DNA of 7,464 nucleotides, taken from positions 1-7,464 of the forward strand of contig NZ_CALDDG010000045.1 in assembly GCF_937936435.1 (NCBI RefSeq). Direction: 5' to 3'. How positions within the stretch are numbered: position 1 is the first letter of the stretch; every line of letters starts with the position of its first letter. This DNA is from an uncultured Sulfuricurvum sp. GTDB taxonomy: Bacteria > Campylobacterota > Campylobacteria > Campylobacterales > Sulfurimonadaceae. A program made the translations under genes and the position numbers. This document shows positions 1 through 6,360 of the stretch, piece after piece. Under the pieces are notes generated by a model. That model was not told where the DNA came from. It did not search any database and saw nothing but the letters and a program-made list of their open reading frames with translations.

Positions 1-723
1 TGCTTCACGCAGATGGAAGAGGGCGTTTTCATTTCGTGAAAAACGGATATCGTTTATCGCCAGGAAAAAATGGGTTTGTGCCGTGTAAGAGCCTCCGCTT
101 ATGTTAGCCAGAGACTCTTGAAGTTTATCCATTTTCGGATCCGTTACCGCAATATAGACAAGCGAATCGAATCCTTTAAGCGTAATCAGCTGAGCAAGCA
201 CCTCGTCACTGATAGTTTTATTGAAATGATCTTCGCGATAAGGAGCCGGCGAGATCAGAAACAGCTTCAACGATGCGCCAAGATCACCTAACGGGGAAAA
301 AAAGTTTTCCTGATTGATCGTACTGAGCCATTCCACATCACCGAATTTGTCGGAAAGACGACTGCGAATGGCTTCTCTCTCTTCAGGTGAAAGTGCCAGT
401 GCTTTGGCCGGAGAGAGCCCGAGATACAGACAATCATCGTTTTCGACGCTCGGCAAATCACATGCTTGTTTTTGCATACACTCGGCGGTATAGCGGATTT
501 CATTCTCATCGGTTTTCTTGGCGTAATCGAATAAAAAACGCTCATTGACATTATCTATTTGGTAAAAAGCATCGGAGGCTTCCGAGGCATTGATATCCTG
601 GTGAAGATACTGCCAGATCAAAAAGTTTTTTTCGCGCGAAGCCGGTTTGTCGCTGATCTGTTCGAGTGTAATGGCTTCTGCACTGATACAGACTAAAAGT
701 GCGGCTAGACTTAAACGGATCAT
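1..723 (-). CDS. slt: Secreted lytic murein transglycosylase, N-terminal part (3' end outside window)
   Basis: The frame is open for 241 codons from the ATG at 723 to the window edge with no stop, so the gene is cut by the window rather than broken. Residues 1-17 form a signal peptide: a basic start (M-I-R), a hydrophobic core, and an A-x-A cleavage site (A15-E16-A17). The lone Cys12 lacks a lipobox, so a soluble periplasmic protein is expected. The mature part is helical and Trp/Leu-rich (IWQYL at 36-40), with three cysteines at 82, 88 and 98 that could form disulfides. This resembles the N-terminal helical-repeat domain of Slt-type transglycosylases, which cleave peptidoglycan with formation of 1,6-anhydroMurNAc. 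The catalytic domain would lie beyond the left edge, so activity cannot be judged. Identity rests largely on position: gltX-yggT-slt is a conserved Campylobacterota order. The start overlaps the upstream stop as ATGA. Only a weak TTAGG lies directly before the ATG, so translation probably depends on coupling. Confidence 0.8.
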   Translation of the reverse strand, partial: MIRLSLAALLVCISAEAITLEQISDKPASREKNFLIWQYLHQDINASEASDAFYQIDNVNERFLFDYAKKTDENEIRYTAECMQKQACDLPSVENDDCLYLGLSPAKALALSPEEREAIRSRLSDKFGDVEWLSTINQENFFSPLGDLGASLKLFLISPAPYREDHFNKTISDEVLAQLITLKGFDSLVYIAVTDPKMDKLQESLANISGGSYTAQTHFFLAINDIRFSRNENALFHLREA

Positions 724-1007
724 CCTAACACCGCTGCATTGATGAGATTGACTAAAATGACATCCAAAACTTGAAGTATGATAATCAAAATTATAGGTGC
801 CAGATCAAGCCCGTTAAAGACGGTGGGCATCATTTTTCGGATCAGTCTGTATGCCGGTTCCGTCAGACGATAGATAATTTGAACGATCGGATTATAAGGA
901 TCTGGTCTGACCCATGTGAGAAGAGCACCGATAATGACTACCCAAATATAGACCGTCAGAAGCGAATGAACGATTCCGCCGAGTCCCGAAACGATTCCAC
1001 CCATCAT
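720..1007 (-). CDS. YggT-family small integral membrane protein
   Basis: This is a 95-residue protein with two hydrophobic segments, about residues 9-33 and 67-90, joined by a polar loop. The loop carries the family pattern: a Trp at the end of the first helix (W32), P35-x-P-x-x-P40, then L48-T-E-P51 and an Arg before a Pro (R57, P61). That pattern and the length fit the YggT family (one-repeat form) of bacterial inner-membrane proteins. Relatives have been linked to osmotic tolerance, cell shape or division-site functions, but no biochemical role is firmly assigned and I do not infer one. The start is well supported: GAGGTGG (1012-1018) sits a few bases before the ATG. A second ATG follows at once, so initiation could be one codon later. 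It overlaps gltX upstream and slt downstream by 4 bases each (ATGA), so the three are co-translated. The link with a murein hydrolase fits an envelope role. Confidence 0.9.
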   Translation of the reverse strand: MMGGIVSGLGGIVHSLLTVYIWVVIIGALLTWVRPDPYNPIVQIIYRLTEPAYRLIRKMMPTVFNGLDLAPIILIIILQVLDVILVNLINAAVLG

Positions 1008-2302
1008 TTGACCACCTCTTTCAGATAATTTTTAATGTTCTGATATAAATCATTCAGCTCCGGCCCGTGTTCCGCACCGCTGAGCAGTAGACGCAACGGA
1101 TTGAGAAGGTTTTTCCCTTCTAAACCGCTATGTTCCATCAAATACCCTTTGTACGACTCATAATCGTCAAAATGTGGGGCTTTTTGGGTCAATTTACGCA
1201 AAGTATCGAATTGCGCTTGGTATTCGTTCGGTGCGACCTTCGGCGCGAATACGGCACCGACTTTCTGACGCAGTTCTTTGAGGGTGCTGGCTTCTTCCAA
1301 AAAGAGTTTTGCCAGCTGCCCGATCTCTTCATCGGCAAAACCGACATAGCGAGAGAGCTCTTTCGGGTCTAATCCGCGCAGATGTTCGCGATTGATAAAT
1401 TTAAGTTTATCGATATCGAAGCGGGCAGGAGCCTTGGAAATGGTTTTAAGATCAAACCACTTGATAGCCTCTTTGAGAGTGAAAATCTCGCTCGGCGTTT
1501 TGTTTCCCATCATGATGAGATAATTCGCGATCGCTTCGGGTAGGAAACCCTCTGCCAAAAGCCATTTGACGCTTGAAGCGTCGTCACCTTCGGACAGCTT
1601 TTTGCCTTCATTGTTCAAAATAATCGGGAGATGGGCGTATTCGATTTTTTTAGTATATCCCAATGCTTCATGAATCGCGATCTGCTTAGGGGTATCGCTC
1701 AGATGGTCTTCGTCGCGGATGATCAACGAGATATCGGCGAGCATATCATCTACCGCACATGCAAAATTATAGGTCGGATATTTGTCGGCATGCATCAAGA
1801 TAAAGCTGTCGATATCGTCGGGGGCGAATGTACTTTCCCCTTTTATAATGTCGGTCACGGTAATCGGATGACTCGGTTTTTTCAAACGGATCGTAAAAGG
1901 ATTCGGATTGTCGATGACGAGTTCTGCAGGAAGATTTTCGCAGGTACCGTCATACCGATAGGCAGTATTGGACTCTTTAGCATTTTCTCGTTTTGTTTCG
2001 AGGGTTTCGGGGGTACAGAAACAGTTAAACGCTTTTTTATCCTGCAGCAACTGCAAAGCCATCGCACGGTGAAAACGGACATTATTGCTTTGGAGCTGTT
2101 CTTCCTGATGTTCGATCCCGAATAGGGCGAGTATTTCGTAAATTTCTTTTTCTTTTCCCGGAATACTGCGTTCTTTGTCAGTATCTTCAATACGGATCAG
2201 CAGAGGCTCTTCGCGTTGAACGGCTGAAATATAGTTAAAAAGTGCGACACGGAGGTTTCCGATATGCATCTCTCCTGTCGGACTGGGTGCAAAACGTAGC
2301 AT
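1004..2302 (-). CDS. gltX: Glutamyl-tRNA synthetase, GluRS2 type (probably charges tRNA-Gln)
   Basis: This is a class I aminoacyl-tRNA synthetase of 432 residues. The Rossmann catalytic core begins with FAPSPTG (4-10) and the HIGH-type motif H13-I-G-N16. Amino-acid site residues follow (R37-I-E-D-T-D42), and C94-x-C96 and C121 mark a zinc-binding insertion whose usual fourth ligand, His, is Asn123. The C-terminal helical anticodon-binding region runs from about 310 to the end. The KMSKS loop reads K235-L-S-E-G239 where K-[LM]-S-K-R is expected, and the usual R-G-E-D-H reads R196-D-E-D-H200. Downstream yggT and slt match the context of H. pylori HP0643 (GluRS2), which is known to glutamylate tRNA-Gln for later amidation by GatCAB. 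By orthology, inferred here, this enzyme should do the same, with a second GltX elsewhere serving tRNA-Glu. AGGA at 2315-2318 precedes the ATG by about 11 bases, and a promoter probably lies in the divergent spacer. Full length and good family similarity argue against a pseudogene. Confidence 0.93.
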   Translation of the reverse strand: MLRFAPSPTGEMHIGNLRVALFNYISAVQREEPLLIRIEDTDKERSIPGKEKEIYEILALFGIEHQEEQLQSNNVRFHRAMALQLLQDKKAFNCFCTPETLETKRENAKESNTAYRYDGTCENLPAELVIDNPNPFTIRLKKPSHPITVTDIIKGESTFAPDDIDSFILMHADKYPTYNFACAVDDMLADISLIIRDEDHLSDTPKQIAIHEALGYTKKIEYAHLPIILNNEGKKLSEGDDASSVKWLLAEGFLPEAIANYLIMMGNKTPSEIFTLKEAIKWFDLKTISKAPARFDIDKLKFINREHLRGLDPKELSRYVGFADEEIGQLAKLFLEEASTLKELRQKVGAVFAPKVAPNEYQAQFDTLRKLTQKAPHFDDYESYKGYLMEHSGLEGKNLLNPLRLLLSGAEHGPELNDLYQNIKNYLKEVVK

Positions 2303-2432
2303 TAATTAATGATTCCTAATTTTTTTCTCTATTTTAGCGAAAAGTGATTTAACCCAACTTTGGGAGACATTAAGTGAGTAAAATGAAACAATAGGATAGA
2401 ATAAACAATATTCGTAAACAACAGGCAACAGT
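2303..2432. promoter_or_regulatory. Divergent intergenic region between gltX and the PilZ gene
   Basis: This 130-base AT-rich spacer separates two divergently transcribed genes and must hold both promoters. On the minus strand TAAAAT (2331-2336) is a fair -10 box for gltX, with a poor TTGGGT about 15 bases upstream. On the plus strand TAGAAT (2397-2402) is a possible -10 box for the PilZ gene, without a clear -35. This is common for Campylobacterota sigma-70 promoters, which rely on AT-rich upstream sequence. A short palindrome CCCAA-CT-TTGGG (about 2353-2364) lies between them. I see no sigma-54 or sigma-28 motif that I would defend. Confidence 0.4.
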
Positions 2433-4319
2433 GTGTCCATTCAAAAAATTGCAAAATATTCCAAATATTTTGATCTGCTAGTGATTCATGACGATAATAT
2501 GGCGCTCCCTTTTTCCGAAGTGGCCAAGCAGCTTTTTAAAAAAGTAACCTATCGCAAAAGTTCTGAACTGACAGAGGAGCTTCTAACGTGTCATCTGCTG
2601 ATATTTTGTACGGCAGAAGAGGTTGTCAGCCCCGCATTGCTTAAAACGGTTACAGGATCGGTGCAGCGATTGGAAAGCATTCTATTCGCCACAAGGCATT
2701 CGGATGCCCGTATGCTTCGTTGCGCACTGTCGCTTCGTGCATTTAGCGCTTCGGATGTACCGAATACGGAAGAAGCTTTCGTAACGGAAATGCTCAAAGT
2801 ATTCCCTTCTTTGATAAAAAAGCATAACGAGGGGATCATCGAAGGGCATCATCGCTATATTTTGGAACACTCAAATTATCTTTTCGCTATTAATAAAGGC
2901 GGGAAAGTCATTTATGCGAATGAACCTATGCGCCGGTATTTTAATGCCGCACACTTAAGCGAGCTCGAGCCTTACATCAACACTGAAGAGATTACTTCCA
3001 TCCTAAATACACCGGGGTCAAACCAAAAAGTTATCACTCGAGCCGATAAATCAGATACAGCCAATTCAGAATATTTGTGCAATACCTATCCGATGAAAGA
3101 GGGGGAAACTCTCATTGGATTTCTTCCGCTTCATGCTTCTTTGCAAAATTGCGGAAAACGGCTTTTGAACCGCATGAGTTTCATCGAGCTTCTCAAAGAC
3201 GCGTTTGTTATTCACGCGAGCGAAGATGAATCGATACCGATCGTCATGATTCATATTGAAAATGCAGAGAAAATTATCCAACACAACGGAGAAAACGTCT
3301 ACAACGATCTTTGTAAAGAACTGGTTCTTTTAGCGCAGAATCATTTCGGCAAAGAGGCCGAAATCGCACAATGGCATAAAGATGTTTACACTCTTATCTC
3401 ATCCAATACGACGATCGAAGAGTTTAAAACCGTCTTAGAAGGATTTCATAAAGAGGCGGCACTCCATGTCACCAAAAACGGCGCGGTACCTGTTTTAGAC
3501 TCTTTCGTGATCGATTTGGAGGGGGTTGATCTGAACAAAGCAATCTCAATAATCGACCATATCCAGCAAAAACAGCTCCTTTCAGCCGATCTAAAAAATT
3601 TGGCTCATCATGAAATATCCGCTGCTCATACGAACAAAGGGGAAAAAGGGGATGCTCTGCACCATCTAGAGATGCTTATGCTGAGTAAAGCTCCTCTCAA
3701 ATTGCTCAATTTTTACAAAGGAATTCGCATCAATACTCCGGCACGCATTGTGAAATTGGCGGACGGGATGGTCTATATCGCCATTGAAAAAATACAGGGA
3801 TATGCGATGAAACTGGAGCAACAAACGGTGATACAAGCTGCTAATCTCCCCTTCGATCTGCAGGCGAACGTCAAAATTGTAGACGTCGCTAAAAAAATAT
3901 GCGTTCTATCGCAATTTCACCCTCTAAAAGCTTCCGCAAACAACCGTCAGTACATACGGATTCAGAGCGACCATCGAATGCATGTGACGATGACTTCCGC
4001 AAAAAGTTCTATGTCCGGTACTATCTTAGATATTTCGATTAAATCGATCGCTTGTCAGGTCAAACTTTTAAAATCTCCTCCCGAACTTGAGAGTTTAATG
4101 CTGCTTCAGTTCAATCTTCCGTTGGCAAGCGCGGATAACGGAATGGTAAACATGGTAGTGGAGGGGAGGGTGCAGTATGTACAGCCGGGAGACGATTTTA
4201 CTAAAATCGTCGTTGTTCTCGATTTGCAGGAGCCGTTTGAAAGCTATTTGATCGACTATATCTACAGCCGTCAGCAGGCATTGATCAATGAGATCAAAAT
4301 GATTGCCAACAAGTTGTAG
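2433..4319 (+). CDS. Multidomain PilZ protein (degenerate receiver - PAS - degenerate GGDEF - PilZN/PilZ)
   Basis: This 628-residue cytoplasmic protein has no signal or membrane segments. Residues about 12-125 resemble a receiver fold with an acidic pair (D20-D21) after strand 1, but the third strand (HLLIFCT, 54-60) lacks the phospho-acceptor Asp. Residues about 140-235 look like a PAS domain (YLFAINKGGKVIYANEPM). Residues about 245-383 look like a diguanylate cyclase domain (RMSFIELL; IVMIHIENAEKI) in which the GGDEF site is replaced by W314-H-K-D-V, so it should be inactive. Residues about 420-500 fit a PilZN (YcgR-N) domain and 503-600 a PilZ domain with R505-x3-R509 and D533-x-S535-x2-S538. 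The c-di-GMP consensus has Gly where S538 stands. I infer a c-di-GMP-responsive effector, perhaps for motility or attachment; the output is unknown. GTG at 2433 is the only reasonable start, because an in-frame TAA lies at 2415 and the next ATG is 22 codons in; AGG at 2423-2425 gives modest ribosome binding. Domain calls are by eye; PilZ is the surest. Confidence 0.8.
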   Translation: MSIQKIAKYSKYFDLLVIHDDNMALPFSEVAKQLFKKVTYRKSSELTEELLTCHLLIFCTAEEVVSPALLKTVTGSVQRLESILFATRHSDARMLRCALSLRAFSASDVPNTEEAFVTEMLKVFPSLIKKHNEGIIEGHHRYILEHSNYLFAINKGGKVIYANEPMRRYFNAAHLSELEPYINTEEITSILNTPGSNQKVITRADKSDTANSEYLCNTYPMKEGETLIGFLPLHASLQNCGKRLLNRMSFIELLKDAFVIHASEDESIPIVMIHIENAEKIIQHNGENVYNDLCKELVLLAQNHFGKEAEIAQWHKDVYTLISSNTTIEEFKTVLEGFHKEAALHVTKNGAVPVLDSFVIDLEGVDLNKAISIIDHIQQKQLLSADLKNLAHHEISAAHTNKGEKGDALHHLEMLMLSKAPLKLLNFYKGIRINTPARIVKLADGMVYIAIEKIQGYAMKLEQQTVIQAANLPFDLQANVKIVDVAKKICVLSQFHPLKASANNRQYIRIQSDHRMHVTMTSAKSSMSGTILDISIKSIACQVKLLKSPPELESLMLLQFNLPLASADNGMVNMVVEGRVQYVQPGDDFTKIVVVLDLQEPFESYLIDYIYSRQQALINEIKMIANKL

Positions 4320-4321
4320 AG

Positions 4322-4972
4322 TTAAACCTTTTTACTCAGCGCTTCAATATGGGAGCTGTTTCCTAAAACGACTAAGATGTCGCCCGATTCCAGAATATCG
4401 TTGTTCTCGAAAGAGGTATACCATATCCCCTGATGTTTATACGCGATCGGTTTGACTTCGAATTCCGCTTCGAAAATTGGGGAGAGGACCGATATGCCGA
4501 TCCAGAACGAAGGGACGGTGAGTTTGGCGATTTTCATCGTAATCGACAAGTCGATGGTCTCGTAATGCATGTTCTGCACCATCTTTTTGACTATTTTTTT
4601 TGCCGATTCCATTTCAGGATAGATTACTTTCGCCGCGCCGAGCTTTGAGAGGATTTGTCCGTGTACGAGTGTAATTGCTTTTGCGATAACGGTTTCGACA
4701 CCTAATTCTTTGAGGGCCATGAGTGTCAGAATGCTCGCTTCGATATCTTCTCCGATGCTGACGACGGCGACATCGCATTGGCCGATTCCCGCTTCCTGGA
4801 GTGCGCGAATATCGGTAGAGTCGAGGACAACGGCATCTTGCACATATTCATTGATATCGCGAATTTTTTCTTCGTCGTTGTCGACGGCAATAACGCTCAT
4901 CCCCTGTTGGGCAAGCCCTTTGGCAACATGAAATCCGAATTTTCCTAAACCGAGTACTGCATAACTGTTCAT
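4322..4972 (-). CDS. ktrA: KtrA-type K+ uptake regulatory subunit (RCK protein)
   Basis: This is a 216-residue cytoplasmic protein with one RCK unit, the length of KtrA rather than the doubled TrkA. The N-terminal Rossmann domain (1 to about 135) carries the nucleotide-binding loop G8-L-G-K-F-G13 and the acidic residue D31 at the end of strand 2, which normally contacts the ribose of NAD(H), ATP or ADP. I117-Y-P-E120 matches the position of the conserved Glu that binds a cation at the dimer interface in Bacillus KtrA. The C-terminal RCK_C domain (about 138-216) ends in G197-D-I-L-V-V-L-G. In the family an octameric ring sits under the KtrB dimer and gates K+ flow according to bound ATP or ADP. 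It overlaps ktrB by ATGA, and AGAAGGA (4984-4990) lies 11 bases before the ATG. Its stop is 2 bases from the convergent PilZ gene stop. It may be named trkA in automatic annotation. Confidence 0.93.
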   Translation of the reverse strand: MNSYAVLGLGKFGFHVAKGLAQQGMSVIAVDNDEEKIRDINEYVQDAVVLDSTDIRALQEAGIGQCDVAVVSIGEDIEASILTLMALKELGVETVIAKAITLVHGQILSKLGAAKVIYPEMESAKKIVKKMVQNMHYETIDLSITMKIAKLTVPSFWIGISVLSPIFEAEFEVKPIAYKHQGIWYTSFENNDILESGDILVVLGNSSHIEALSKKV

Positions 4973-6252
4973 ATGACAATTTTTCCTTCTGCGTATTTAA
5001 TACGGCTATGCGCCGCTTTTCCCACGATGACGATCGTAAATGCAAACACGCCCACGCGTCCCATCAACATCAATATAATGATATTAAACTTCCCCCAATC
5101 GCTAAAAAGGGCACTGTAGCTTAAAACACCGCCGTTACCCGTCGAGAGTCCAACCGTCGCGAATGCGGAACAGGTTTCGAACAATATCCGCAAAAACGGC
5201 AATCTTTCTACTTCCGAGAGGATAACGGTAGAAATCAATATATAAAAAGAGGCGACAAAGATGATCGCATACGATTTATTAATCTGATACGCGGAGATGG
5301 AACGTCTGAATATATGAGCGTTCGAATCGCCTCTAAGGGTAAACCAAACACCCACCAGCGCCAATGCGAACGCTGTCGTTTTTATCCCCCCTGCGGTACC
5401 GCCCGGACTGCCCCCGACCATCATGAAAAAGGTCGAGAAAAAGAGGTTCGAATCGCTCAGCAACGACATGTCGATCGTATTAAATCCGGCAGTACGGTAA
5501 TTGACCGAGGTAAACCATGCTACCAGTATTTTATCGTAGATACTCAGAGAACCGAACGATTGAGGGTTGTCCCATTCAAGAGACAAAAGCATAATCATGC
5601 CGGCAACCGTTAAAACGGCTGTGGTGATTAAGACGATTTTGGTATGTGTAGAGAGGCGTAGTACCTCTTTTTTGCGGTAATGGTACAGTTCAAGCAATAC
5701 GATGTATCCCAAGCCGCCCAGCAATATCAATACCGGAATAGTCAGATTGACGACAGTGTCTCCCCGATAACTCATCATATTGTCGCTAAAGAGCGAAAAG
5801 CCGGCATTATTAAAAGCCGAGACAGCATGAAATATACCGAACCAAGCGGCATTCCCGATCGGCATATCGCACCAAAAACGGAGCGTAAGAATGACCATTC
5901 CGATAAATTCGATCAAAAATACAGCGGCAAAAACAATTTTGAGAAAACGGACAAGCCCGCTCATTCCGGGGTAATTAAGTGATTCTTGAAGGATCAAGCG
6001 GTCGCGGAAGCCGATTTTTTTGCGGCGCATCACGGCAAAAAATGTGACAGCGGTCATGTAACCTAAACCGCCTATTTGGATCAGGAGCATAATTATGACT
6101 TGTCCCATAGGAGTGAAGTCTACCGGGGTGTCTTTGACGATCAACCCTGTCACACATACCGCAGACGTCGAAGTAAACAAGGCGTCTATAAATCTCAATT
6201 CGCCGTTATGGGCAAAAGGGAGGGAGAGCAGGGCAGTACCTAAGAGGATCAT
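4969..6252 (-). CDS. ktrB: KtrB/TrkH-type K+ transporter membrane subunit (true start probably upstream)
   Basis: This is a polytopic inner-membrane protein of the Trk/Ktr/HKT superfamily, 427 residues from the first ATG. All four pore loops with their selectivity-filter glycines are present: T-G36-L, A-G151-F, A-G256-F and V-G368-L. The flexible gating loop in the third repeat is G280-G-S-P-G-G-T-A-G-G-I, and the conserved Arg in the last helix is R399 (MGRVG). It carries K+ (often Na+-coupled) into the cell together with the KtrA ring, which is encoded just downstream through an ATGA overlap. The ATG at 6252 falls in the middle of the first membrane helix and has no ribosome binding site. 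The same frame continues upstream for 36 family-like codons to 6360, but none is ATG, GTG or TTG (see the separate entry). The full protein would be about 463 residues, normal for KtrB. Function is confident; the start is not. Confidence 0.92.
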   Translation of the reverse strand: MILLGTALLSLPFAHNGELRFIDALFTSTSAVCVTGLIVKDTPVDFTPMGQVIIMLLIQIGGLGYMTAVTFFAVMRRKKIGFRDRLILQESLNYPGMSGLVRFLKIVFAAVFLIEFIGMVILTLRFWCDMPIGNAAWFGIFHAVSAFNNAGFSLFSDNMMSYRGDTVVNLTIPVLILLGGLGYIVLLELYHYRKKEVLRLSTHTKIVLITTAVLTVAGMIMLLSLEWDNPQSFGSLSIYDKILVAWFTSVNYRTAGFNTIDMSLLSDSNLFFSTFFMMVGGSPGGTAGGIKTTAFALALVGVWFTLRGDSNAHIFRRSISAYQINKSYAIIFVASFYILISTVILSEVERLPFLRILFETCSAFATVGLSTGNGGVLSYSALFSDWGKFNIIILMLMGRVGVFAFTIVIVGKAAHSRIKYAEGKIVI

Positions 6253-6360
6253 ACCGATAAAGCTAAAAAGGATGATTTTTATTTCTTGGGTATGCGTGAG
6301 AAATCCTTTAGAACGAATGCGAAATGCTACGCCCGAACAACTTAAGAATAACTTTTTTAT
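6253..6360 (-). other. ktrB: Likely N-terminal extension of ktrB with a non-canonical ATA start
   Basis: In frame with ktrB, these 36 codons encode a basic, amphipathic leader (IKKLFLSCSG, then RIRSKGF) followed by IKIILFSFIG, the missing first half of transmembrane helix 1. The frame is closed upstream by a TGA at 6391-6393, and no ATG, GTG or TTG occurs before 6252. The ATA at 6358-6360 overlaps the chemoreceptor stop as ATAA, copying the ATGA overlaps of the other junctions, and AAGGGA (6370-6375) lies 9 bases before it. An ATT at 6316-6318 is a weaker alternative. An ATG-to-ATA change, real or a sequence error, is the simplest reading. Confidence 0.6.

Noticed and set aside
288..551. 87-codon minus-strand open frame inside slt
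   Set aside because: It is in a different frame from slt, whose own frame is open for all 241 codons with a signal peptide and a conserved gene order.
1568..1582. 15-base near-perfect palindrome (GACGCTT-G-AAGCGTC)
   Set aside because: It lies in gltX coding for the conserved D-A-S-S-V after the KMSKS loop, with no T-run and no second copy in the window; most likely a codon-use coincidence.
1631..2125. 164-codon open frame on the plus strand
   Set aside because: It lies wholly inside gltX on the opposite strand, has no family resemblance, and is Cys/Phe/Ile-rich as expected of an antisense shadow of the conserved synthetase.
5314..5982. Two roughly 100-codon open frames on the plus strand
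   Set aside because: They are antisense to conserved pore segments of ktrB, and their low-complexity polar products look like nothing known.
4969..6360. Frameshift in ktrB as explanation for the missing start
   Set aside because: The family-like sequence continues in the same frame upstream of 6252 without interruption, so a start-codon change fits better than an indel.
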